In this document: positions 7,146 through 14,321 of the stretch, one piece after another
Layout of the letters: every line of letters starts with the position of its first letter
Numbering within the stretch: the first letter of the stretch is position 1
Origin: Acidobacteriota bacterium
GTDB taxonomy: Bacteria; Acidobacteriota; Terriglobia; Terriglobales; Acidobacteriaceae
Length of the DNA: 60,291 nt
NCBI GenBank assembly: GCA_021846945.1
Contig: JAJZVZ010000009.1
Span: 1-60,291, forward strand
Direction of reading: 5' to 3'
Notes under the pieces: model-generated
What the model was told of the DNA's origin: nothing
The model's input: only the letters and a program-made list of their open reading frames with translations
Databases searched by the model: none
Position numbers and translations under genes: made by a program

Positions 7146-9371
7146 TTGACGCGCGCTGCTGCTCTTCTGCTTTCCACGGTTCTTTTACTGCCCCTCACCG
7201 TGGTTTCTTGCGGCGCACAGGCACAGCGGAAGCCGCTCACCGTGGAAGCGATCTACAGTCATGGGTCGCTGTTCGGCTACCCTCCTGATCAGGTTCAGTG
7301 GTCGCCCGACGGCAAGCATCTCACTTACATCGACAGCGGCGAGATGATGGAACTGGATCCCGCCACCGGCAGAACGCATGTGCTGATCAGCCGCGCCAAG
7401 CTGGCCCCGCTCATCCGCGAGGGTGGTACGGAGATGGACCGCGATCACCGGGCGCGCTACAGCATGCCCGGCTACCTGTGGGCCCCGGATTCAGAACACA
7501 TGCTCTTCGATGCCGATGGCCAGATCTGGATCTACGATTTGCGCAATGGCACGGGATTGCAGGTTGCATATACGGAGGCGGCCGCAGGGGACGATCCTAA
7601 GTTTTCACCTGACGGAACATGCATCTCCTTCATTCGCAATCACAGCCTGGTCGTCGAGCAGTTGCGTGTCGCCGGAACGCCTGGCACGGTCGTAGCTCCC
7701 TCGCCGGACCGCGCCACCCTGAACGGTGAAGTGGATTGGGTGTATGAAGAGGAGCTGGACACGCGCAGCAACTACTTCTGGTCCCCGGACTCGAAGAATC
7801 TGGCTTATCTGCAGACGAAAGAAACCCTCGTCCCCATGTATCCGATCACGGATTGGATCCCCACGCACCCAACTGTTTATCTCCAGCCATATCCGCAGCC
7901 GGGCGATTCGAACCCGGCTGTTCGCATCGGCGTGGTAAGCGCGCGAGGCGGCAGAACGGTGTGGGTCAAGCTACCGATTCAGGCAGGTGACGACTACATC
8001 CCGCGCTTCGGCTGGGTCAATCGCAATACCTTGTGGATCGAGACGCTGAGCCGCGACCAGAAACATCGCGACATCTACTTTGCCGATGCCGGTACCGGGG
8101 AGTTTCGCCCCGTACTGCAATTGAAAGATGACAAATTTTTCGACGACAACTACGACATTACGGTTGAGCCGGGATCGATCATACTGACCGACTGGAAAGA
8201 CGGCCACAACGATCTTTATCTTTACGGCTATAACCCCGCTCATCCGGAAAGGGCTACGGCCAAGCTGGAACGGCAATTGACCAGGGGCGACTTCGAGGTG
8301 GGCGCGGTCTACAAGGTGGACCACTCGAAGCGGGTTATCGATTACGCCTCAAGCGAGGGCAATCCGCTGGAGCAGCAGTTGTGGCAGGTGAGCTTCGACG
8401 GCAAGCGCACACAGTTGAGTTCAGGCGCCGGCTATCATGAGGGCAACTTTTCTCCCGTGGGCGGTGAGTTTCTCGACAACCAGTCAACGCGGATGAGTCC
8501 GCCGACGATGCGCTTCTGCCGGTCCGCGCAAGAGTGCAATGTGATTTGGGCAAGCAGAGCATTGGAGCCGTACGGGCTGCAGGCTCCGCAGCAGCTCGAG
8601 GTGAAAGCCCGCGACGGAACGACGCTCTACGCCACGCTGTTGCTGCCCGAAGGCGCAACAATGCCAGCCAGCGTGCCGCTGATCGTGAACCCCTACGGCG
8701 GTCCCGGCGCACAGTCGGTGCTGAACAAATGGACAGACAGCCTGCTCTTCGACGAGTTGCTGGCGGAGCACGGATTCGCCGTCCTGCACGCGGACAATCG
8801 CGGCATGAGCGGCCGCGGGCGCGCCTTCGCGCAGGCGGCCTACCACGACTTCGGATCCGTGCAGCTTGAGGACCAGTTGGCTGTGGTCAACGCGGCGCTG
8901 GCCAAGTATCCGCAATTGGACCCCAAACGGCTGGGATGGTGGGGCTGGAGCTGGGGCGGCAGCTTTACGCTCTATGCCATGACGCACTCGGATCGCTTCC
9001 GCGCCGGTGTCGCCGTGGCGCCGGTGACCGACTGGCGTAACTACGACTCAATTTATACCGAGCGCTATATGAGCCAGCCCTCGGAGTTCAAGTCAGGATA
9101 CGAGACTTTCTCGGTAGTCAACTCAGCAGAGCATCTGAAGGGACGACTGCTGCTGGTACACGGAACCGGCGACGACAATGTGCACTTTGAGAACACCGTG
9201 CAGTTTGTGCAGAAGCTGATCCAGGCCGGAATCCCCTACGATTTGCAAATCTATCCGCGCAAGACGCATTCAATCGCCGGGCCGATTGCGCGGACACATC
9301 TGTACAACAGCATTCTGGCGCACTTTGAACGGTATCTTAAGCCGCCGGCCACGGCAGGAAATGATCAGTGA
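7146..9371 (+). CDS. S9 family (DPP IV-like) prolyl peptidase, exported
   Basis: A 741-residue serine peptidase that should remove dipeptides from the N-terminus of peptides outside the cytoplasm. An N-terminal beta-propeller (SPDGKHLTY, WSPDSKNLAYL repeats) carries the DWVYEEEL motif near residue 202, which in DPP IV supplies the Glu pair that holds the substrate amino group. The C-terminal alpha/beta-hydrolase has NPYGGPGAQ, the nucleophile in GWSWGGS (near 600), Asp in GTGDDNVH (near 676) and His in KTHSI (near 708). The start is TTG at 7146 with GAGGAGGA six bases upstream. A signal peptide follows (LLLSTVLLLPLTVVSCGA), possibly with a lipobox ending in Cys. Confidence 0.92.
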   Translation: MTRAAALLLSTVLLLPLTVVSCGAQAQRKPLTVEAIYSHGSLFGYPPDQVQWSPDGKHLTYIDSGEMMELDPATGRTHVLISRAKLAPLIREGGTEMDRDHRARYSMPGYLWAPDSEHMLFDADGQIWIYDLRNGTGLQVAYTEAAAGDDPKFSPDGTCISFIRNHSLVVEQLRVAGTPGTVVAPSPDRATLNGEVDWVYEEELDTRSNYFWSPDSKNLAYLQTKETLVPMYPITDWIPTHPTVYLQPYPQPGDSNPAVRIGVVSARGGRTVWVKLPIQAGDDYIPRFGWVNRNTLWIETLSRDQKHRDIYFADAGTGEFRPVLQLKDDKFFDDNYDITVEPGSIILTDWKDGHNDLYLYGYNPAHPERATAKLERQLTRGDFEVGAVYKVDHSKRVIDYASSEGNPLEQQLWQVSFDGKRTQLSSGAGYHEGNFSPVGGEFLDNQSTRMSPPTMRFCRSAQECNVIWASRALEPYGLQAPQQLEVKARDGTTLYATLLLPEGATMPASVPLIVNPYGGPGAQSVLNKWTDSLLFDELLAEHGFAVLHADNRGMSGRGRAFAQAAYHDFGSVQLEDQLAVVNAALAKYPQLDPKRLGWWGWSWGGSFTLYAMTHSDRFRAGVAVAPVTDWRNYDSIYTERYMSQPSEFKSGYETFSVVNSAEHLKGRLLLVHGTGDDNVHFENTVQFVQKLIQAGIPYDLQIYPRKTHSIAGPIARTHLYNSILAHFERYLKPPATAGNDQ

Positions 9372-9544
9372 GCGAAGACAACGCTCCACCGCAAGGGCCG
9401 GGAACCACTCCAGCCAGACGAAGCTTACCTGTCGTCTGACAGGATGATTTTCCCTGCTCTCCCCTTGGCTATAACCTGGCGTTTGGGTGGCGTTCGCCAG
9501 AGAACGCTTCTATTTAAAGTGCAACGATGCGACCGGCCTTGAAG

Positions 9545-9703
9545 CTACACCTCGTGACGGTGAAAAATCTCATCCTTATCGCGGCAGGAGCAGTTGGAGC
9601 ACTCCAGACAGCAGATCAGGAAAACGGCGACCCCCACCGTAACCAGCACCGCTAGGACGCTCGCATTCACCACTAACCAATGAGCCAGCGTGTTCATACT
9701 CAT
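9545..9703 (-). CDS. Small Cys-rich single-span membrane protein (hypothetical)
   Basis: A 52-residue reading frame: a short N-terminus (MSMNTLAHW), one strongly hydrophobic helix (about residues 10-33, LVVNASVLAVLVTVGVAVF), then a cluster of five cysteines (CCLECSNCSC), a charged stretch RDKDE and a His-containing end (HRHEV). The composition is that of a real bitopic membrane peptide rather than a chance frame. The ribosome-binding site is weak (AGGG three bases before the first ATG; a second ATG is at 9697). I do not recognise a family. The cysteines and histidines could bind metal or form a disulfide, but that is inference. Confidence 0.42.
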   Translation of the reverse strand: MSMNTLAHWLVVNASVLAVLVTVGVAVFLICCLECSNCSCRDKDEIFHRHEV

Positions 9704-9812
9704 GACCCTATCCAGAACTCCCCCACGAAGAAACGCTAGTAGAAAAATCCGTGGACACTATATTTGACGTTTCAGTGCCACCCTAGGTTTTCCATCTGCA
9801 ATTTTCCCGGTA

Positions 9813-9828
9813 TTAGTATTTACACTAA
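9813..9828. promoter_or_regulatory. TTAGT-N6-ACTAA inverted repeat upstream of the polymerase gene
   Basis: A perfect 5-bp inverted repeat with a 6-nt AT-rich centre, 45 bp before the Y-polymerase start. It could be an operator half-site pair or part of the promoter; nothing in the sequence decides this. Confidence 0.3.
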
Positions 9829-9847
9829 CACCCACTTGTTGTCCGGA

Positions 9848-9862
9848 GAACAAAAGGCGAAC
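9848..9862 (+). promoter_or_regulatory. GAAC-N7-GAAC direct repeat, candidate SOS (LexA-type) operator
   Basis: GAACAAAAGGCGAAC lies 10 bp before the start codon of the Y-family polymerase. The reverse complement, GTTC-N7-GTTC, is the known LexA box layout of Alphaproteobacteria. A related GAA-N7-GAA element with shared flanks (AAAGGCGAAYATAT) lies before imuA at 21724-21744. The link to LexA in this organism is inference. Confidence 0.45.
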
Positions 9863-9872
9863 ATATCTCTCA

Positions 9873-11252
9873 ATGGCGAACGATTCGAATTCCGTCCCGT
9901 CGCCCATTTCTACGGAATGGCCGGAGGAGCTTGCCGACTTAAAGCTACCATCCGCACCCGCTCCGCAGGAAGCCCTGAGTGTGCCCTATGTGAACTGGCT
10001 TTTCGTCGATCTGAACTCCTACTTTGCCTCGGTCGAACAGGAGGTTCGGCCAGAGCTGCGCGGGCGGCCGGTGGGCGTGGTGCCCACGATGGCTGATACC
10101 ACCTGCTGCATCGCGGCAAGTTATGAAGCGAAGGCCTTCGGAGTGAGGACGGGAACGATCGTGGCCGACGCCCGACGGATGTGTCGCGATCTGGTTCTGG
10201 TCGAGGGGCGCCATGAGCTTTACACCGAATACCATCACCGGATTGTGGAGGCAGTTGAGAGCTGCCTGCCGGTGACGGCGGTATGCTCGATCGACGAGAT
10301 GGCCTGCCGTCTGATGGGCCGCGAGCGGCCGCTGCTGGCGGCGCTGGAACTGGGCCGGAAGGTGAAAGCGCGCATCCGGGAGCAGGTCGGTCCCATGCTG
10401 CGCAGCTCCGTCGGACTGGCCACGAATCGTTACCTGGCCAAGGTTGCCAGCGACATGGAGAAGCCGGACGGGTTGGTGGCGCTGCCGCTGGATATTCTGC
10501 CCGGCGCGCTGCGCCAGCTTACGCTGCGGGATTTGCCCGGCATCGGCGCGCGCACTGAGAAGCGCCTGAACGAGCGCGGCATCCGGACCATGGACGACCT
10601 GCTGGCCCTGGACTGCGAACATGCCGGCGAGATATGGGGCTCGGTGTGGGGCGAGCGGCTCTGGCACTGGCTGCGCGGCGAAGACTTTGAAATGGCGGAA
10701 ACGGAGCACCTGAAGTCGCTCAGCCACCAGCACGTGCTGGCTCCGGAGATGCGCACCGAAGAAAAGGCCTGGGCCGTAGCACACAAACTCCTCCACAAAG
10801 CGGCAATGCGCTTGCGCTCTCATGGATTGTGGGCGAGTGAAATTGGCCTGGCGATCGGATTCGCGGTGCCGCGCAGTGAGAATGCGCCCGTCTCCCGTTT
10901 TGGCGTGCCCACGCGCGGCTGGCACAGCGATCTGCGACTGGTCGAGTGCCAGGACAATCCAACGCTGATTGCGGCACTGAGCCGGCTGTGGGCCAGCCGG
11001 CCGGCGGGCAGGCAATACGAGCATCCGTACTTCATTGGCGTGCAGTTGAACGGCCTGGTCCCCGATCGGCTGCACACGTTGAACTTGTTTGAGGGGCAGG
11101 AAGAAGGACAGAGCCGCGCGCGGTTGCTCGAAACCATGGATGCGATTAATAACAAATACGGCCTGACCACGCTGGCGCCGGCCACCATGCTGGCGGCTTA
11201 CAAGGCAGCGCCCACCCGGATCGCATTTCATAGCATTCCGGAGCTGTTTTGA
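9873..11252 (+). CDS. Y-family (DinB/UmuC-like) translesion DNA polymerase
   Basis: The 459-residue protein carries the catalytic motifs of Y-family polymerases: FVDLNSYFASVEQ near residue 47 (first metal-binding Asp), AASYEAKAFGVRTG, and the CSIDEM pair near residue 143 (Asp-Glu). A helix-hairpin-helix follows (LPGIGARTEKRLNERGI near 220), then the little-finger domain. Catalytic acids are intact, so it should copy past DNA lesions. About 45 non-conserved residues precede the first motif. The sequence differs enough from classical Pol IV that I leave the symbol blank. The ATG has no good Shine-Dalgarno; a direct-repeat candidate operator lies just upstream. Confidence 0.9.
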   Translation: MANDSNSVPSPISTEWPEELADLKLPSAPAPQEALSVPYVNWLFVDLNSYFASVEQEVRPELRGRPVGVVPTMADTTCCIAASYEAKAFGVRTGTIVADARRMCRDLVLVEGRHELYTEYHHRIVEAVESCLPVTAVCSIDEMACRLMGRERPLLAALELGRKVKARIREQVGPMLRSSVGLATNRYLAKVASDMEKPDGLVALPLDILPGALRQLTLRDLPGIGARTEKRLNERGIRTMDDLLALDCEHAGEIWGSVWGERLWHWLRGEDFEMAETEHLKSLSHQHVLAPEMRTEEKAWAVAHKLLHKAAMRLRSHGLWASEIGLAIGFAVPRSENAPVSRFGVPTRGWHSDLRLVECQDNPTLIAALSRLWASRPAGRQYEHPYFIGVQLNGLVPDRLHTLNLFEGQEEGQSRARLLETMDAINNKYGLTTLAPATMLAAYKAAPTRIAFHSIPELF

Positions 11253-11285
11253 AACTGGGACTTCCCAATGTTTTGCCTGCTGCCT

Positions 11286-12860
11286 TTAGCTGATGACCTC
11301 AAATTTCTCGACGGCGGCGAAGCTTGCGCCGCGATTGGTGATGCGAAGGGCGTGCGACCCCTTGCCGAGGCCACTTATAGCAAAGGCTTGCACGTGGGAG
11401 ATTCGGGGAAATGTCGCGGTCAGCAGATTCAGGCTCGCGCTCTGGTGACCGTCGAGACTCACCTCCACGTGGCCGAATTCAGGGCCTTTTTCGGTATAGA
11501 AGGCGATGCCCGTTCCGTCAAACTTCAGCTCTGCCGAGCTTCCCTGGGTATTTGTATATCGCGTATGCCGGCTCAGGCTCGTCAACCGCTCATTTCCGCC
11601 ATGCCATTGGCCGTGGTAGGTGATGCGCGGGTCATCAGCGCGAATGGTTTGCGCGGGCGGCGCTGACTCCGTGCGCAGGATCAGCGGAATCTCCCACATT
11701 TTGTAGAGGCCCGAGGGAACATCCTCAAACGGACAGCCGGCGGTAAACATCGACATTCTGATCTCGGAGCCTTCCCGCTGCTGAAACCGGGCGCAGAGGC
11801 TGGGACCGTACATATGACCGCTTGAGATGAACCTGTCCTCGTGCGAGCCGATCAGCGTCCACGGGCCCCAGAGTTGCTCGGCCTGATAGAAGTCATACCG
11901 CATCCGGTTCGGCTCAAACCATTTGGTCAGCTTCGCAGTGTTATACCAGGCCACAAGCAGGTAGCGATTGAACGCGGGAATATAGCAGATAGGCCCCTGG
12001 CCGCAATGCGCGAGTGCGGCAAGGATCGGGTGAGCATCCGCGATGTGGCCGGACCAGTTCGTGTCGCGGCTGCCGTCGCCACCGGTGTAGTACGACCAAT
12101 CCGCGCTTTGCAGCGACGGAAGTTTGCTCCGTTCCACCCGGCCCAGGATGTACTTATCGCCATCGTTCCAGAAGCCGTTGGTGGAAGAGGCATAGACGTA
12201 CCGGTCGGCTCCATCGTGCGATACCGCTCCGCCGTTACGGCCGTAGTGGACGAAAAACGGAGCGCCGAAGGCCGGGCCGGGCCACATGGGCCGGCTGTAG
12301 TTTTCCTCCGCCGGCCGCGTCCACGTCTGCCCGCGATTCGTGGACTTGATGAGGCTGCTGTTGACGGCTGTCTGGCGCATCAGCGGATCGCCGCTGTCTT
12401 TACCATAGGTATTCCGGGAGACGAACGCGTAGAAGACGCCGTCGATGCACTCCTGGCCGCAGGCCTTCCAGGTGGCGCCATCGGGGCCTTTCTGCCCGCT
12501 TCTTCCATAGGCGTCCATGCTGTTGACTGACGAGCCCGCGAGCCCATCGCAGACGCTGCCTGCAAGCTTGTTGAAAGCCAGATTGCGCTTCTCGGTGCCG
12601 AAGCCGCGGCCATCGCAGTTGAAGGCGTAGAGATTGCCGTCGTCCGCCCAGAAAGGATCCCACGTGTCGCCGTTTGAGTGATCCCATTTGTGAATATTGT
12701 TCAGATCCAGAAAGACCTGACGAATGCGCTCAGGTTTCGTCGTTGCGGCCAAAGCAAGGGGGGCATGTTCCATGCAGGAAATTCCTGCCGCGGCAGCAGC
12801 GGTTTTGAGGAACATTCTGCGGCTATGGACAGAATCCGTGCGATTCTCTCGGAACATCAT
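11286..12860 (-). CDS. Exported DUF4185-type protein with C-terminal beta-sandwich
   Basis: The 524-residue protein starts with a Tat-like signal (SRRMFLKTAAAAAGISCM), so it is probably exported folded. The central part (FLDLNNIHKWDHSNGDTWDPFWADDGNLYAF onward; STNRGQTW, GYIPAFNRYLLVAWY-like blades) resembles five-bladed-propeller glycoside-related proteins of the DUF4185 class. The last ~130 residues (from about APPAQTIRADDPRITYHGQW) form a galactose-binding-like beta sandwich ending SHALRITNRGASFAAVEKFEVIS. Two adjacent ATGs (12860, 12857) follow GAGGA; a longer frame exists upstream but lacks a signal peptide. Substrate unknown; a role on polysaccharides is inferred. Confidence 0.75.
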   Translation of the reverse strand: MMFRENRTDSVHSRRMFLKTAAAAAGISCMEHAPLALAATTKPERIRQVFLDLNNIHKWDHSNGDTWDPFWADDGNLYAFNCDGRGFGTEKRNLAFNKLAGSVCDGLAGSSVNSMDAYGRSGQKGPDGATWKACGQECIDGVFYAFVSRNTYGKDSGDPLMRQTAVNSSLIKSTNRGQTWTRPAEENYSRPMWPGPAFGAPFFVHYGRNGGAVSHDGADRYVYASSTNGFWNDGDKYILGRVERSKLPSLQSADWSYYTGGDGSRDTNWSGHIADAHPILAALAHCGQGPICYIPAFNRYLLVAWYNTAKLTKWFEPNRMRYDFYQAEQLWGPWTLIGSHEDRFISSGHMYGPSLCARFQQREGSEIRMSMFTAGCPFEDVPSGLYKMWEIPLILRTESAPPAQTIRADDPRITYHGQWHGGNERLTSLSRHTRYTNTQGSSAELKFDGTGIAFYTEKGPEFGHVEVSLDGHQSASLNLLTATFPRISHVQAFAISGLGKGSHALRITNRGASFAAVEKFEVIS

Positions 12861-13115
12861 GCAATCCTCAGGCGCCAGTGTAGCGGCGGAGCAGGCTGCG
12901 TAAAAAATCCTTGTCGCCACGGCGGCTGGAGCGGCATACTCCCAAAACACGTCCGCGGAAGGGAGCCAGTTCGCTCTCCTGAAGGAACACCGGCAAAGTT
13001 CCGGATGGTGCAGTGGCGCGCCATCGGTATACATTGGATGGTCCGCTGATGATGGGGAGATGCCCGCCGCCAGGATGCTCCGACTGTGGGCAATTTGCGG
13101 AGAAGGAGAAGCCAG

Positions 13116-13664
13116 ATGAAACATCTGATCCTGATTGCATTGCTTGGCTCATGCCTCGCGCTTCCGGCCCAGGAAACGCGCCATGAAGTAATTCATTCCT
13201 CCGGCAATCCGGCCGTGGATGCCAAGCCCAACAGCCCCAGTGTCCCTGACGCAGTTGCTGTCACCGGGCATTTTCAGCGGATCGTCCTGCTCCGCTTCAA
13301 GTACAAAACCGATCTGCTGGCGGGCCTGCAGAGGATGATCCGTCAGGAGAAGATTCGCAACGCCGTGATTCTCTCCGGCTTTGGCTCGGTGCGGGGCTAC
13401 CAGGTTCATCAGGTCTCGAACCGGGACTTCCCCTCGCACGATCTGTTCGTCAAGAATCCAACCGCGCCGGCGGACATCATCGGCATGAGCGGCATTGTGA
13501 TGGACGGCAGGCTGCATCCTCACATTACGCTGGCTAACGAGGACAAGGCATTCGGTGGCCACCTGGAACCGGGCACCACGGTCTTTACCTTCGCGGTCGT
13601 GACGCTCGGTGTCCTCGAAGACAACCTCGACATGAAGCACTTTGACGACTCGACGTACCGGTAG
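13116..13664 (+). CDS. Secreted PPC/DUF296-domain protein
   Basis: The 182-residue product opens with a signal peptide (MKHLILIALLGSCLALPAQ). A single PPC (plant and prokaryote conserved, DUF296) domain follows: NAVILSGFGSVRGYQVHQV, the metal-site motif LHPHITLANEDKAFGGHLEPG and a final TFAVVTLGVLED strand. PPC domains trimerise and usually bind a metal through the His pair; in plants they occur in AT-hook proteins. Export of such a domain is unusual. The ATG at 13116 has AGAAGGAG seven bases upstream. The gene is divergent from the DUF4185 gene. Function is unknown. Confidence 0.8.
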   Translation: MKHLILIALLGSCLALPAQETRHEVIHSSGNPAVDAKPNSPSVPDAVAVTGHFQRIVLLRFKYKTDLLAGLQRMIRQEKIRNAVILSGFGSVRGYQVHQVSNRDFPSHDLFVKNPTAPADIIGMSGIVMDGRLHPHITLANEDKAFGGHLEPGTTVFTFAVVTLGVLEDNLDMKHFDDSTYR

Positions 13665-14069
13665 GTCAGGGAACAGGGATCAGGGGCCGTGATGCAGGAT
13701 CGGAAATGGTTGGCGCGGGGCCGAGGGCAGTTGCGGATTCCTCCCCTGTACTGGCTTTGATCTTTCGTGACTTACGAGGGGTGAAGCCTTGTCGAGGGGC
13801 GCTTGTGCGTCCGGGCGGAACTGCGGAAGCCGTTCAAATCGCCTGATTTCGCACAGCGATGACCTCATTTTGCACCGCTGTCCGGCCTTGTTCCCCGCTT
13901 CGACGGGGGCTAGGCTTGGGGAAGAGGCGTGCAACCGGAGCGCCAGGCCCTGGTGCTGGACGAATTCCGGCGGAAAACAGCCCGGAAATCCACGCTGTGA
14001 TGGGCTGTTTGGAGCTTTCCACAAGCAAATCCCGGCATTGAGAAGCAGGATGCGGCAGATGACAAAGAA
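13665..14069. other. Gene-free stretch before the nrdJ promoter
   Basis: About 400 bp with no reading frame that looks like a protein on either strand. The first 20 bases carry the GGGAACAGGGATCAGGGG-type words also seen in other spacers. I looked for a cobalamin riboswitch because a B12-dependent enzyme follows, but found no recognisable B12 box, and the stretch lies upstream of the best promoter. Confidence 0.5.
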
Positions 14070-14085
14070 ATACAAGATATTGTGG
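14070..14085 (+). promoter_or_regulatory. NrdR box candidate upstream of nrdJ
   Basis: ATACAAGATATTGTGG fits the NrdR box consensus (acaCwAtATaTwGwgt) at nearly all conserved positions: C4, A6, A8-T9, T11, G13. It lies 8 bp before the -35 box of the nrdJ promoter. A much weaker second copy (14100-14115) lies inside the promoter spacer, offset by 30 bp; NrdR usually binds two boxes about 31-32 bp apart. Confidence 0.6.
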
Positions 14086-14092
14086 CCGGGTG

Positions 14093-14121
14093 TTGACATC
14101 CACCATAGACAGCGGTATTTT
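14093..14121 (+). promoter_or_regulatory. Sigma-70-type promoter of nrdJ
   Basis: TTGACA (14093-14098), a 17-bp spacer and TATTTT (14116-14121) form a near-consensus housekeeping promoter. Transcription would start near 14128, giving a 5' leader of about 190 nt before the nrdJ ATG. Confidence 0.65.
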
Positions 14122-14321
14122 TTCATCTGCGGCTGTAAACGGACTGTTAAGAAGCCATGGCGCCAGAACCCGCCGAGAGGCCGCTGAGACATTCAACTCA
14201 CGGTATTTTCCGTTTTCCGCTTTTTGTTCTCCGCAAGATTCTTACGCGGTTTCCTTCCCGGCCGTTCTGCAGTGGGTGGAGGGGCGGGTCATCACCAAGT
14301 TTGCCCATGAGAGAGGATCCC

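Larger units (their letters stand above)
9372..9872. other. 500-bp spacer between S9 peptidase and Y-family polymerase
   Basis: The spacer has a 7-bp inverted repeat (CAGACGA/TCGTCTG, 9415-9438) soon after the peptidase stop, without a T-run. It also has a 52-codon membrane-type ORF on the minus strand (9545-9703, listed separately), a TTAGT-N6-ACTAA inverted repeat at 9813-9828 and a GAAC-N7-GAAC direct repeat at 9848-9862. No longer reading frame here looks like a protein. Confidence 0.5.

Noticed and set aside
7895-7925. T-arm-like sequence (GATTCGAACCCGG) resembling a tRNA 3' part
   Set aside because: It lies inside the S9 peptidase reading frame, and no acceptor or anticodon stem can be built around it.
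14100-14115. Second NrdR box
   Set aside because: Only about half of the conserved positions match and the 30-bp offset is slightly off; mentioned with the first box but not called.
13665-14321. Possible cobalamin riboswitch before nrdJ
   Set aside because: No B12-box-like core or expected stems found, and most of the stretch is upstream of the promoter.
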